Shown in pieces: positions 32,904-44,517 of a DNA stretch of 64,000 nucleotides; position 1 is the stretch's first letter, and each line of letters opens with the position of its first letter. The notes under the pieces are model-generated. The model made no database searches. It saw only the letters and a list, made by a program, of their open reading frames with translations, and had not been told where the DNA came from. The translations under genes were made by a program, and so were the position numbers. The stretch is from assembly GCF_001680005.1 (NCBI RefSeq), contig NC_033569.1, positions 744,001 to 808,000 on the forward strand, written 5' to 3'. Origin of the DNA: Plasmodium coatneyi (Eukaryota; Apicomplexa; Aconoidasida; Haemosporida; Plasmodiidae).

Positions 32904-35900
32904 ATGCCAAAGTTTCCCCTCAAAAGAAAGAAACCCAGCTTCGCAAACACCAATATCAAGTGTTACCTCTACCGAAGCGCCACAAAAAATGGGGAGAGAA
33001 ACACATACCTGGTGGATAAAAGGAAAAAGGTGGAAGAGAGGGTTAAACTTACGACTACCAACAAGTATAACGAAATAGTTGCCCTGTTCAGAAGCAGAAA
33101 CGAAGGCAACCCGGTGAACAAAAGCAGAAACACCCATTACTGTAATTTTGCAAAAGCAGACGTTTTAACTCTTGCAAGGAGAGACATAGAACGGCTGAAA
33201 AAAAATAAATTTAAATATCTTCCCTTAGCAGGGAATAGAAAACACCACATTAAAAAATTTCTCACAGAGTGCATTTTTTCCAACAATGTTAAGCAGTTGG
33301 TGGGAACAGCTAAGAGACACATCCACCGAGCGAGTCTCTATCACCTTTTTCTTCTTCTTAAGTTAAGTGTAGAATTTAAAAATTGTGAATTTTTCAAGTT
33401 GAATGCGTTAGAGGCTTTTACGAACAAAGTGGAGTTGCTCGGACGGCGCCAGAAGAAAGGACATTTAGGGAAGAACGACAGGTCACTGGTTCTCACCTAC
33501 CAACGTATTCTGGAGGATACGTTTTTTGCTAATGCAGATGGTGTTTCGCAGGATGTGTACTTGTTCGATGTGGTCAGTTTTGTGAATGAGGTCGTCCAGC
33601 GAGGAGCGGCAGAGGCATCCTCCCCCAATAACAGCATAGCTACAGTTAAATCCGCCCCAGACAGGAGCGAACCTCCTTGTCCGGACAAAAGGCACCCGCA
33701 GAAACCCGGAAATTTTGTGCACCATGGGGGGAAAAGCGACCGGATGAAACGGCGCGGCGGACACAAGGCAAAAAAGGAGGAAAACGAAAACCACGTAACA
33801 CGAAGGGATGAAATATACCAAGACGAAATTAAATACTTTTCCTACAATCACAGGACGAACCATTTGGGAGTCTACAAAGAAATTTATGAAAAGTCTGATC
33901 AGTACAAATGTTTAAAATTTTACGAAAATGCAAAAAAAAAAATTGCAGCGCCGGGGGAGGGAAGCTTCTCACAAGAGCTGCTAAACAATAAGCTCAGAAG
34001 GAGCCTCCTTAACCAGGCAAATGTTGCAGATAGCAACGTTGAACAGAGCAACGTTGGAGACGCGTATATGGGCCAGTCGGGAAGGGCCCCCCCGAGCAAC
34101 ACATTAAGTCGATACACACTGAAGGAGTCCGTGCTAAACGCGTTCCTCTCCGTGTGTGCAAATAATTACGACGACAGGACGTATAAATACATGAAGGTTG
34201 TTTATTTCACCAATTTTTACGTCTACAATCCGCTATTCCTGTTTCAGTATTTTAGCCACATCCCAGCAAGTGAAAATAAATTCTTCGAATTGTACTTAAC
34301 AGAATTTCTAAAATTCTTAAACAACATCATTTTGCATTTTCACTTTTATTTAATTCCCTTTTTTACCAATTTGAATTACTCCACCGTCTTTTTGAATTTT
34401 TTTAAAAAAAAAATGTTACACTATGAGGGGGAAGGGGTAAGCGAAAGGAGTGTGCACATATATAGACGATCGAGTAACCATCAGCTGTTGAAGGAAAAAA
34501 TTTCCTACACTTACGGAGGTTGTCACAGTAGGGAGAAGGACGTGGCGTTTATTTTGTTTCTTTGTTATGAAATTTTCCGATCGGACAGTTTAGTGGAAAA
34601 GTACCGGCAAATTTATTTGGACAATTTTTACCTGTACAGTTCAGAAAGGCAGGAGAAGAACCCCCCCCTCAGTATTTTCTTTAACTTTTTAAATTACCGA
34701 AGCGTTTTCAACAAATATGAAGATGAGCTGAAAGGGGTGCAGATTGAGAGGAGGCAATTCTATAAACCCCTTGTGGCGGTTACGAAGAGGATAAGGGAAC
34801 ACAGTTCAGTGAATGCCCGCACAAATCGGGAGGAAGAAGCTACCCCCCTGATGGGACACACACTAGAGGGAGTTCATTCAGATGGTAGTGTCCCCTTAAC
34901 CAATATGGTAGGGCGTCGTGCTGTTCCACACGGCAAGTTGGCCTCTAATTTTCCGTTGAAGAGACGGGAATTCCTCCGGGGAATGCAGAGGGCCCATCAG
35001 GAGTTTGCCGCCTCGCTGGGGGGAATAACCAGCAGGGGCAAAGTTGACAAAAATGGCAAAATTGTTACCGATGAACCAAATGGAACGAATGGACCGACAA
35101 GAGAAAGCACCCAACGACAGATCCTCCAGTTCCACGACGCCAACCTCAAGCACAACACCATTTCAGTCCGCAAGAGGGAAGTCTTCAATATGATCCTGCA
35201 CCTAAACAAACACAACTTCACGCAAAGTGCAAACTACCTGAACAAATTGTGCTTTTTTCTCCTAAATGAATTCTGCGAGAAGGACATAGTTACCCTCTTT
35301 ACTAACCACTTGAAGTACAACGGGAATGACCACGATCTGTTGTTACTTAACAAAATACTTAACATTTTAATTTACAAAAAAAGGAATATTTCCCTGAGTA
35401 ACAATATTGTCATCTGTAACAGTCTAGCCAAATATCAGCTCTTTAACAATAATTTTTTTTCGTTGGACAAAAGTAACTTTTTCGATGAAGTGACTGATGC
35501 GAATATTCACTCGCTTGTCGCGTTGCTCTACTCCTGGGGGAAACTCAAGGTGAGAAATATCGACCCCCTTTTTTACGTGCGTGTTATTAAAGAAATTATT
35601 AAAAAGATAGACAAGATTAATGAGTATGGGTTGTCCTGCCTGCTGTACGGGCTGAACAATCTTATAGATAGGAGGAAGGTGTCCATAATGGAGACCGCTT
35701 CGGGGAGTTTCGAACAGGCCAACCACATCGAACAGGGAAAACACATCGAATGTGATAAACGTGTCGAACGTGGAGTAGTGGCCCCCCAAAGCGACGTCCA
35801 AACTGCAGCACTCGAAAACGAACTCATAAGAGCAATAGTCAACAAATTAATCATTTTCAAAAACATGAATATAAATTCCTTTTGCATATCAATTTCTTGT

Positions 35901-38498
35901 CTCTCCAAAATAAATATTTTTCCCAAGGAATTATATGAAGAGGTCAAAACGGTCACCTATAAATACATGCACAGCGTGAATGTGACTTCACTGCAACACC
36001 TCCTTCTAGCTCTGTCCAAATTTTACATAAAAAATAAAAGAAATCAGAGTATGGATGAACTGATATTTGATATTTTCAATTTTCTCTTCACATATAAATA
36101 TAATGATATATCTTTTAAGTGTGCGTGTAAATTTTTGCACATTTTGAGCCTACTGAATTGGCGGGATGAAGACTTCATTTTGCTTCTTCTGTTAGTCATT
36201 TCGAATGAGCAGAAGATGCTTGGTGGTGTGTATACAGGGAGGAATGTCTCTTCTGGAGAGGAAAATGCCCTTAAGGGGTTAACAGTCAACAGGCCCCACT
36301 TGGCCAACCTGAACACACGCACCCCGTTTAGCGGGGGAACGCAACTTACATATCTACCCTACGGAGCAACAAACACCCACCATACGAAGGAACCACCCAC
36401 CCTGAATAGCGACCCATCGGCGAAGCGAACAAACCAGAGTGCCAAATACAAGGGTTCCCTATTCATCAAAGGGTTAAGTGCACTGAAGGAGGACGACTAT
36501 TTTAAGAGTTCCCATAGCGCCTACCCGTTTCTTGACATCAAAAGTTGCAAATTCGATTTGAACAAGGTTTTGTTAATTTTTAAAAATGCCGATAGTAGCT
36601 ACCTGGTCAACGTGTTGGAGAGTTTGTACAGTTTATCGTACTATTCCTACTTTTCAATTCACCTAACCGTGGTCATAAAAAATATTATGATAAAGCAAAT
36701 CCACGACTTGAAGGTGTCCAGCATAATGGCTCTTCTTTTTTCCTACGTGGATTTGCACTTCCTTGACCACTCTCTCTACGACATGGAGTTGAATTTATTT
36801 TTAAGTGAAGACAGTGGTGGTACTGCACCCATTGAAGAGGGGGGCCAATGGAATGATGAACAGACCCTACTCTTGGAACGTAACGTGGTGGATGCGATTG
36901 AGAAGGATGCCTCAGAAGGGGTAGGCGAAAATGAAAAACTCATTCGGCCAAAAAGGAACCAATACCCTCCCAGTGACGAAGGAACAACTTATGCTATGCG
37001 AGAACAGCTGCACAGTCTGTACAATTACATGCTTTGTAACTTCAAAAGGATGAATGAGCAAGAACGGATGCTCTACATCGAGAAGCTTAAACTGGTCATG
37101 TGTGAAATGAAGAAGAAAAAAAAATATTTTGTGGACAATATTTACAATGAGAACAACACGCCAAGTGTGGAATATATACTTTCCATGATTCATGACTATG
37201 ATGAGATGGGGAAGGAGAACTGCCCAATGGCGGAGGGGGGAAGATTCCCCTCCCAGAGGAAAAGCGGCCAACGAGCGGGATGCAATCCGGATATGGATAC
37301 GCGGAAGAAGGATGCCGAATTGGACAACACGCTCAAGGAGAAACACTTCGAACAGATCAAAAATATTGTAGACCAATTCAGCTCGGTGAAGAAGTTCCAC
37401 CTGAAGGACAAAACGCTAAATGAAAAATTACAAAAAAAAGAATACTACGATGATTTCTTCTTTTTAAAATATAGAGAATATTACAAAGAAGACCTCATCA
37501 ATTTATGCCTCGAAACGATGCTAAAAAATGTGACTTACATTTTGAACAATTATAAGCAGTACAGAAACTGCAGCACTTTTTTCCTCCTCCTCTTCTGCGA
37601 CATTTTCCTGCCGTACAGCAAGAGCGACATTTTTTTCTACTTCAAATCCATTCAAAGATGTTACGATGGCAGTTGTAACAAAAATGGAGATGATAACAAA
37701 TGGCAACAAAAGTTCGAGCACATTTTGGAAAACATAGAGCTGTCCCACTTTACTGCAGACACGATCAGAAATGTCATTAACGCGAAAAATGCTTCCCACA
37801 TGGTCATCCCTTATTTGGACATATTACAGCACAACAATAACTTCCTCAACAAAGCCGTATGTGCGAGTGGTAGGAATGAAGATGGGGCGCACTGCGTAGA
37901 GGACCTTCAACATGTTAGCGGTCAGCGATATAACCATCCGGAGGGAGAAACACGGAAACAGGATGAGACGCATGGAGACATCTCAAACGAATACCAACAC
38001 TTCATAAACTCGTATGACTCCACTTATAGGCCCAAAAAGATCAAGCTTGAAAATATCGTCCCCTTAAACTTATTGTACAAATTCTTCCAACTGTTCAACT
38101 TTAACATAAATAACGTGCAACTGATTTATCTGCTAAACGAAGTGATTAAGGAAAACGAACCAAACGAGGCAAATGAATCAAACGAATCAAACGAGCTACT
38201 CGGAAATGACAACACAAACCAGTTTAGCAAAAGTGAAATTTCGCCTGAACAGTTCAGAAAAGTTTCCTACCCCCTCATACAAATACGAAATAAAACCTTA
38301 ATTGTTCATAAAAATTCGAAAAAAGTTTTTTTTAAAAATTTCAACATCATAGATCATTACTATAAACCATCAAGAGGTATGCTTATACAAATATTGGACA
38401 ATGGCATTCATAAGGCTGTTTCGATTTATGTGGATGTGTACGTTGTTGCTTATAAGGTGGATATGGTCATTGAGCGCGACGCGGTGTTGCGTCAGTAG
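32904..38498 (+). CDS. Very large conserved protein of unknown function
   Basis: Single open frame of 1864 residues. I recognise no named domain. The N-terminus is strongly basic (MPKFPLKRKKPSF). Ordered parts alternate with hydrophilic low-complexity spacers, the usual Plasmodium pattern. The region of about residues 830-1110 reads like a helical repeat array: FTQSANYLNKLCFFLLNEFC, HSLVALLYSWGKLKV, YGLSCLLYGLNNLID, NSFCISISCLSKINIF and SLQHLLLALSKFYIK. Repeats of that look are found in apicomplexan organelle RNA-binding proteins of the RAP/HPR/FASTK type, but I see no RAP domain at the C-terminus, so this is weak inference. The C-terminal 80 residues (PLIQIRNKTLIVHK onward) are beta-rich. 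A different-frame ATG lies 10 bases upstream (32894) and opens a 41-codon frame overlapping the start. Confidence 0.75.
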   Translation: MPKFPLKRKKPSFANTNIKCYLYRSATKNGERNTYLVDKRKKVEERVKLTTTNKYNEIVALFRSRNEGNPVNKSRNTHYCNFAKADVLTLARRDIERLKKNKFKYLPLAGNRKHHIKKFLTECIFSNNVKQLVGTAKRHIHRASLYHLFLLLKLSVEFKNCEFFKLNALEAFTNKVELLGRRQKKGHLGKNDRSLVLTYQRILEDTFFANADGVSQDVYLFDVVSFVNEVVQRGAAEASSPNNSIATVKSAPDRSEPPCPDKRHPQKPGNFVHHGGKSDRMKRRGGHKAKKEENENHVTRRDEIYQDEIKYFSYNHRTNHLGVYKEIYEKSDQYKCLKFYENAKKKIAAPGEGSFSQELLNNKLRRSLLNQANVADSNVEQSNVGDAYMGQSGRAPPSNTLSRYTLKESVLNAFLSVCANNYDDRTYKYMKVVYFTNFYVYNPLFLFQYFSHIPASENKFFELYLTEFLKFLNNIILHFHFYLIPFFTNLNYSTVFLNFFKKKMLHYEGEGVSERSVHIYRRSSNHQLLKEKISYTYGGCHSREKDVAFILFLCYEIFRSDSLVEKYRQIYLDNFYLYSSERQEKNPPLSIFFNFLNYRSVFNKYEDELKGVQIERRQFYKPLVAVTKRIREHSSVNARTNREEEATPLMGHTLEGVHSDGSVPLTNMVGRRAVPHGKLASNFPLKRREFLRGMQRAHQEFAASLGGITSRGKVDKNGKIVTDEPNGTNGPTRESTQRQILQFHDANLKHNTISVRKREVFNMILHLNKHNFTQSANYLNKLCFFLLNEFCEKDIVTLFTNHLKYNGNDHDLLLLNKILNILIYKKRNISLSNNIVICNSLAKYQLFNNNFFSLDKSNFFDEVTDANIHSLVALLYSWGKLKVRNIDPLFYVRVIKEIIKKIDKINEYGLSCLLYGLNNLIDRRKVSIMETASGSFEQANHIEQGKHIECDKRVERGVVAPQSDVQTAALENELIRAIVNKLIIFKNMNINSFCISISCLSKINIFPKELYEEVKTVTYKYMHSVNVTSLQHLLLALSKFYIKNKRNQSMDELIFDIFNFLFTYKYNDISFKCACKFLHILSLLNWRDEDFILLLLLVISNEQKMLGGVYTGRNVSSGEENALKGLTVNRPHLANLNTRTPFSGGTQLTYLPYGATNTHHTKEPPTLNSDPSAKRTNQSAKYKGSLFIKGLSALKEDDYFKSSHSAYPFLDIKSCKFDLNKVLLIFKNADSSYLVNVLESLYSLSYYSYFSIHLTVVIKNIMIKQIHDLKVSSIMALLFSYVDLHFLDHSLYDMELNLFLSEDSGGTAPIEEGGQWNDEQTLLLERNVVDAIEKDASEGVGENEKLIRPKRNQYPPSDEGTTYAMREQLHSLYNYMLCNFKRMNEQERMLYIEKLKLVMCEMKKKKKYFVDNIYNENNTPSVEYILSMIHDYDEMGKENCPMAEGGRFPSQRKSGQRAGCNPDMDTRKKDAELDNTLKEKHFEQIKNIVDQFSSVKKFHLKDKTLNEKLQKKEYYDDFFFLKYREYYKEDLINLCLETMLKNVTYILNNYKQYRNCSTFFLLLFCDIFLPYSKSDIFFYFKSIQRCYDGSCNKNGDDNKWQQKFEHILENIELSHFTADTIRNVINAKNASHMVIPYLDILQHNNNFLNKAVCASGRNEDGAHCVEDLQHVSGQRYNHPEGETRKQDETHGDISNEYQHFINSYDSTYRPKKIKLENIVPLNLLYKFFQLFNFNINNVQLIYLLNEVIKENEPNEANESNESNELLGNDNTNQFSKSEISPEQFRKVSYPLIQIRNKTLIVHKNSKKVFFKNFNIIDHYYKPSRGMLIQILDNGIHKAVSIYVDVYVVAYKVDMVIERDAVLRQ

Positions 38499-38953
38499 GG
38501 GAGGGATACTGGGGAAGCAAGGCAGCGAGGTATCCACACTTGCTCAGCTAGCCAAAATGAAACGCAGCGGAAAAAAAAAAAAAAAAAAAAAAAAAAAACT
38601 AGCGAAATGTGCATCACAACCATGTGCATCACAACCATGTGCATCACAACCATGTGCACACATCATTTGCACCAATTTTTTTTTTTTTTTTACGTTTTAA
38701 AAGGATGTAACTTCATACTTTTGTGCAGCTTTTGAAAATTAAAAATGTGTGCATCATTCACTGCTCTGGCGCAATGCTCTGGGATGAACCACCACCCCCA
38801 CTTGGTGTGTTTAATTCCATCAAAGGGGGATAAAAAAGGAGGATTTTTTGTGCTTAAAAGGTGGAGAGACAGGCAGATCCTCCGTTCTGTTATCAAATGG
38901 GGGTAGTCTAAATAACAATTTCCATGTAACGGGAGTGGGCGAGACCTTCCCAT
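38499..38953. other. Convergent gap with tandem repeat
   Basis: About 455 bases between the convergent large gene and UBA2. It holds a GCTAGCC motif at 38547-38553, an A run near 38570-38598, three tandem copies of a 15-base unit, and a T run near 38677-38691. No gene seen. Confidence 0.6.
38611..38655 (+). repeat. 15-base unit in three tandem copies
   Basis: GCATCACAACCATGT is repeated three times without mismatch and followed by a partial GCA. A minisatellite in noncoding DNA. Confidence 0.95.
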
Positions 38954-40946
38954 TCAATCGATTAGCACCAAATTATCTTCCACACATACTTCATCGTCGA
39001 TGATGATTTCTTCTACCTTGTTCTCGGTGCGCGCCTTCTTTTTATCGTTCTGGGTTTCTTCCTCCTCGTTTACGTGTTTCCTTTTTTTTGTGCTGCAAGG
39101 GGGGAAAGGAAAAAGAAATGTTGCAGTTATGTGAGGGGCATTCCAACACAATTGTAACACCACATTGGGGCGTAGTGCTGTTGCGATTGTCGCACCTGGG
39201 GGGCGGCGCCTCCGGCCCAGGCAGCTCCTCCGCTTTCCTATTCTTGACAACTTTCTGCTTTATGTCGTAGGGTGTCTGCAGAGTGGGATCCTCCTTCAGG
39301 TGAATCTCCAGCTGGTCCTTATCATTCTGAAAGTCCGTCAAAATAAGAATCTCGTCATTTTTAATATCCCATTCGCTGAGTGAGTTATGCAAGCCCTTTA
39401 TGTACTCTTCGTCCTCCTCCAAAAAGGAGTCATAGTCGAAGATGTTCCTGTCCTGCTTGTCCAGGAAGGGGTACAAGAAGGCCAACTCATTTGTGCACAC
39501 ATTTTTTACAAAATCGTACAGCGTCATTTCGCTAAAACTTTTGATGTAGATATCTATCATGGGCTGTTGGCATATGTAGCAGCTGGGGTTGGGGGGTTCC
39601 AAATTTTCGGCGTTCACAATGTTTCCACGTGAGAACATTTTATTTCCGCTGACGATACTTTTGACCCACACGTGCTTCGCCTTGCTGTCCCGTAGACTGA
39701 TTTTTTCTTCCACCTTGTCTGATCCCTTCACACGTTTGAAATGTTCGATAACGTGAATGAGTTGCGTGGCCTGCAACGAAGCCACAATCGCGTTGGTGGA
39801 CGAAATGGCCGGAATGATATTCCCTGCGATAGACTGCACATCGAACTTGCTTTTCTGCTTAATGGAAAAATTCATCATTCGTAAATTCGAAATGGCTGTT
39901 ATGAAATTGATGCACTCATCGTCATCCTTGTCGAACACCAGGTACTCTTCCGTTTGTTTGTTTATGTTTAAGTAGCTATACAACTTTGCGAATGTTTCTG
40001 TGTACATTTTTACGCACTCCTCTTGTTTCCAGATGTTTTGAGAGGACAGGGAGATGGAAGCTGGTTCGATTTCCTTGTCATTATGTGCTTTGTCCTGTTC
40101 ACCCCCATTGGGGGGGTCGTCTTCCTCCTCTTCCGCTTCAACACTTTTGTCCTCCTTCTTTGCACTCCCCTTGAACAGTATAGGGATTGGCTCCGTCACG
40201 TAGTCCTTCTTCAACGTGGCAAGCTCCTTAATGGTGTCATAAAAGAGGTAGTTAAAAATGAAGGTGATAATTTCATACTGGTCCATATTCCTCTTCTTGG
40301 ATTCTTCCTCTATATGATTCTTAATATCAATTAATGTCTCATTATCGCTTTTGCAAAAAAACGTCTCAAAAATCAGCCTCCCCCAGGCTACGCAATGTTC
40401 AGGTAAAGATGGGGTTTGCCTGATCGTACAAATGGCGTATGTTTTATTTTTTGGTTTTTCCTCACAGTTGTAACATTTTGTTTCATTTGCAAGGATGGGA
40501 TAGACTTGGCCATTATACCCTGTGCTGCCTGCTTCAATTAAAACCTTTTTCTCCATTACGCATAATTTGTTTACATATTTTCTGGCCTTAATATTATCGA
40601 GAGCGTTCACAACGTAGTCATACTTTGCAATGTCACTGCCCTTCATGGTGCACACATCGAATGTGTAGGCGTTGATGTTTAGACCTTTCTTATGCTGGAG
40701 AGCCCTCTCCTTGGCCACAAAGGACTTGTACTTCTTCACGTCCTCCTTCTTAAACAAGAACTGTCTATTCAAATTCGTTATGTCAATTGTATCAATGTCC
40801 ACTATGTCGATGTTTCTACAACCTATGGTGATTATATTTTTTAGGAATTCGCTGCCTATTCCGCCCGCCCCCACCAGCAGGATCTTCATGCTCTCTATTT
40901 TTTCGCATGTTTGCCGGTCGAAGATTTTTCGCAGCGTGCCGTGCAT
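38954..40946 (-). CDS. UBA2: SUMO-activating enzyme subunit 2 (UBA2), two exons
   Basis: The coding sequence joins 39196-40946 and 38954-39092 on the minus strand, 629 residues. The start MHGTLRKIFD was chosen over an upstream in-frame start because UBA2 proteins begin close to this point. Residues 26-31 are the GAGGIG nucleotide-binding loop; DIVDIDTIDITNLNRQFLF is the adenylation core; Cys158 and Cys161 (CYNC) with a later CYIC pair form the zinc site; Cys173 in AICTIRQTPSLPEHC is the catalytic thioester cysteine, at the same number as in human UBA2. A ubiquitin-fold-like region and an acidic/basic tail (KKRKH, then EEIIIDDE) close the protein, the latter from exon 2. UBA2 pairs with AOS1 to activate SUMO with ATP and pass it to UBC9. 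Length is normal for the family (human 640). Confidence 0.95.
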
Positions 40947-42841
40947 GGCCAGGGGGGGAGGTGTGCCGTAAAAGTGGTGTACAAATAATACGGCTTCAAG
41001 TGATGTTTTCACACTTGGGCGCCACGCAAGTGTAACCTCGCACGGGAGGCTAACTTCCCCCACTGGAAGTCACAATATGGGGCCAGCTAAAGCCTGTTCT
41101 TTAACTAGCATGCTGCGTAGCTTTGTACCTCCCGAAAGTTTTATTTATTTATTATTTTTTTTTTCTTTCCCGCAAATGGGGTTACTATTAACCAGGGGGG
41201 GGAGATCTCTGCAAAAGGAGCATTTTTTTTTTTTTTTTTTTTCTAACATTGCAATTTCTCCACCGATGAATGGGCAAAAAAAAAAAAAAAAAATTTTTTT
41301 AGGAGGGAAAATTGCACCCCGCGTGGATGTTTTAAAAGAGCGATGGATAAGGGGACCCATGCTAAGTGAGCTTCATCGTTAGGTCGCTTCAACGGAGGCT
41401 TAACTAAACATGCTCGTGAGACCCTCCTTCGCAAGAGCTTCTCGTGCGTCCACGCAGCTTATTCTCTTTTACCTGTGTGACAGGAGACAGTTGTGCCACA
41501 TGCGTCCCTTCGCGGCCTCTACAACACAGAAATGGACGCGTAACAAGTTAGCATGTTCATGGGTCTAAATATTTTTCTTTTGGGGGGGACAAATCGCATG
41601 AACCAGGCCCACAGAATAATGGCGAGGCGCACATGCCTTATTCGTTTGTATTAAAAGAGCAGCTGCGTTAAGCTTCCTTATAGAACCCCAATTTTGTCTT
41701 TTACACCATGGGAGAGGATAACTCGTGTGTATCGGTATATTGAGCAAAAAATAAAATAAATATATATAAAATAATGAACAAATGAGAAGGTACAGACCAT
41801 TCCTGCATTTGCACGTATTAGAAGCCTGCCTCCATTTTTACGCAGTCAAATGGGGAACTTAATGGGGGAGGAAAGCGAGGGGCTCCTCACCTTGCAGCTA
41901 TGGCCGCTGTGTTTTGTTTTGTAATATGATGCCGCTACACAGGAAATGCTTTCCCACTCGATAGGAGGGCATACACCCTCTACGAGGTTAATTCTGAACG
42001 AGTCCTTTTTTCCTACACGGGAATGTGCACCACGCGGATGTGTTAAAAAAGGAGTTTCAGTTTGTGTGTTTTTTTATGTGTGTGTGGAGATGGAGGACCT
42101 CCTCCTTTGAGGAAAAAGTTCCCAACGTAACGATCTAATGGCGTAGTGAACTTCCCACTTCGTTGCATACCAATTGGGAAAAAAAAAAAAAAATTGTCTT
42201 TCCTCCTTCGCCAACTCGGGCATACATTTGCGTTTCTCCGTCCAACAGCCCCACCGCCAGCGTCCATTTGAGTGACGCACGGAGTAACAACAGACTTGCA
42301 TGCTCACCATGACCGTTGAACATTGAGTTGTTGTAGTTCTCCTTTACACAAATTGTATTTTTGTGTACCCCATTCCGCATGCATATATTCGCACAGTCAG
42401 AACAACATGGAGGGGGGAAAAAAAAATACTGCCGTGTAGGAATTATGTGTGACTGCTGGAAGTTATTTTATCCTTTTTGTCTGCATTTTTATGGTTGCTT
42501 GGAAGTGCACAATTTTTTTTTTTTTTTTTTTAACCTGCACTTCGCATGGTGTACTGCCTTCGTGCATGTAATAATAATATATTTTTTTTTTTTTCTGATG
42601 ATACCGTGTGGACTTTCACGTTTTGGATTATTTCTAGTTAACCGCGATTTTGCGTCTCCCCCGGCAGTTGTCAAAGCTAAACTAAGGTTGTCCTCTTCGC
42701 AGCAGTGTATTTCCTCCATCAGAGGGTTGCAAAGGGGGGTAATAAAATCGGGAAGACACATCCCCCTTGTTGCAGCAACAGGTGCACACATAGGTGCACG
42801 TACAGGGAAGTATACCCCTTTATGTTGACCCCCCAAGGTTG
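40947..42841. other. Divergent intergenic region
   Basis: About 1.9 kb between UBA2 (minus) and the next plus-strand gene. It has T runs near 41224-41242 and 42512-42530 and A runs near 41276-41292 and 42180-42193. Short open frames are unsupported; no gene seen. Confidence 0.5.
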
Positions 42842-44226
42842 ATGTCCCCCAAAATGACGCACAAAAAACCGCAGCTATTTCTCATCTGTGACAGCGAAGG
42901 CTTCGTGTGGATTCCGCTGCTAACGGTGGAGTGGAAAATAAAGTACCTCTTCTGCAGCGATGCAAAAATGAAGAAGTGTTTTGTGGACTCCTTCGGTCTG
43001 TATGACACAGAGACGAACACACACGACAATGTGTTGAAGTTTATTGAAAAGCAAAATCTGGACAATGTTCATCTGCTCTTTATAGCCATGTCGACGTCGA
43101 AGCTGCATGAGCTTATCCTGGAATACGTAATAAGCCAAAAGAAATGTTACTGCATTTTCAGTTCAAATTTACCAACAATAAATATAGAAAAGTTAGAAAA
43201 ATTGAAGGCGTCTCTAAAGAACTTTAATACAGATAGCGACATTATCTATGACGTGAAGGCAGAGTTTAAAAAAACGAACAGACAGTTTTACTGGAACATA
43301 TTCAACGCCTTAACGAATCAGCGCGTTTTTTATAATTTGAAAAATACACTGAACGAGTTGGGGGAACACATATATGCCGTTCAAATTGAGTCCACCTTCA
43401 TGCCGTTTTGGGCGGAAAATGAGGGAATAGAAAATGTCCTCTTCTACAAAACGGTGCTAATTATCTCCTTAATTGAGTTTTTATTCTGCAAACCGAAAAG
43501 TGTGTCTGCCAAATGTTACTCCGTGAAGGGCGAAAACGTTACGGTGAAGTCCATTGCGGGCAGTGCTCTCTTCGATTCGCTCAATTGCTACTTTAATATT
43601 TCCGACAACTCAAGCAACAAGATCTTCGACGTCAAGGTGTTCGGGGAGAACGGTTCCGTGGAGGTTTCCTACAACGCCGAACATAACTGTGCGGAGGAAA
43701 AAATAAACAAATAAATAAGCAAACAAATAAGCAAATAAATAAACAAATAAAATGCATCACAGATACGTACGTACATGCGTGCACATTTACGCATGTCTGT
43801 GCAAAATCATTTTACGCTCCCCCCCCTCCTGCAGGCTTCCAACTGCTTCGGTGCCTGAACCATTATGAGTATCCGAGTCTCTTTGTGGAGAGTGCCCACG
43901 AGAGCGCCCTCAACGTCCGTACCTCAGCAAACATTTGCAACGTGCACAACTGCACATATATATATGTGTGTGTGTGTACCTTAGTGTGCCTCTCCAACGA
44001 AATGTGTAATTCCCCCCCATCGCAGGAACTGAAATACTTCGTGGATGAACAGCTATACACCAATAAGTATATCAACATGTATACAAACGCTGTGCAGACG
44101 GCCCTTTGCTTGTGGAAAAGCAACGGAGAAAACGTTCCCCTGGAGATGAAGAAACCAGAGGAGTATCCTACCCCCGATGCAGACACCATGGTGGAAGTAA
44201 TGAAGAACTTCAGCATAACCGCCTGA
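42842..44226 (+). CDS. Possible Gfo/Idh/MocA-type oxidoreductase fold, three exons
   Basis: I propose joining 42842-43688, 43835-43914 and 44026-44226, about 375 residues. The second and third joins fit in frame (CTGCAG and CGCAG acceptors); the first donor, T/GTGCGG at 43689, is weak and chosen only because phase 1 fits, so residues around the join are uncertain. Start may be the ATG at 42842 or 42854. The N-terminus (PQLFLICDSEGFVWIPLL, then LDNVHLLFIAMSTSKLHELI) looks like a dinucleotide-binding Rossmann half with degenerate motif. The middle (NALTNQRVFYNLKNTLNELG, then VSYNAEH) and the end (YTNAVQTALCLWKSNGENVPLE) resemble the C-terminal sheet domain of Gfo/Idh/MocA proteins, where a final helix reads AL.S...G..V.L. 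No catalytic Lys-Pro motif is clear. Function is unknown. Confidence 0.65.
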
Positions 44227-44517
44227 TGGGGTACAGGAAGGGAATGATCCTGTAATATTTGACTATACCTCAGGGGGAGAAATCCCTGTCTGGGAGAAGA
44301 AGCCTTACAGGTATGTTCCAATCGGGCGAATGCTCTTCTGAGCAGATCAAATTCCTCTCATGAAGGGGATGCTACGGGGGGAAAAAAAAAATAGCAACTC
44401 CATAGGAGGATAGACAAAATATATCCCCATGCAGGGTAACCATAAGAACCTTTTATGCACCACGTGGATGCATACCATCCCAATGGATGGTAAATTTTTT
44501 TTCTCCATTTTGCCTTA

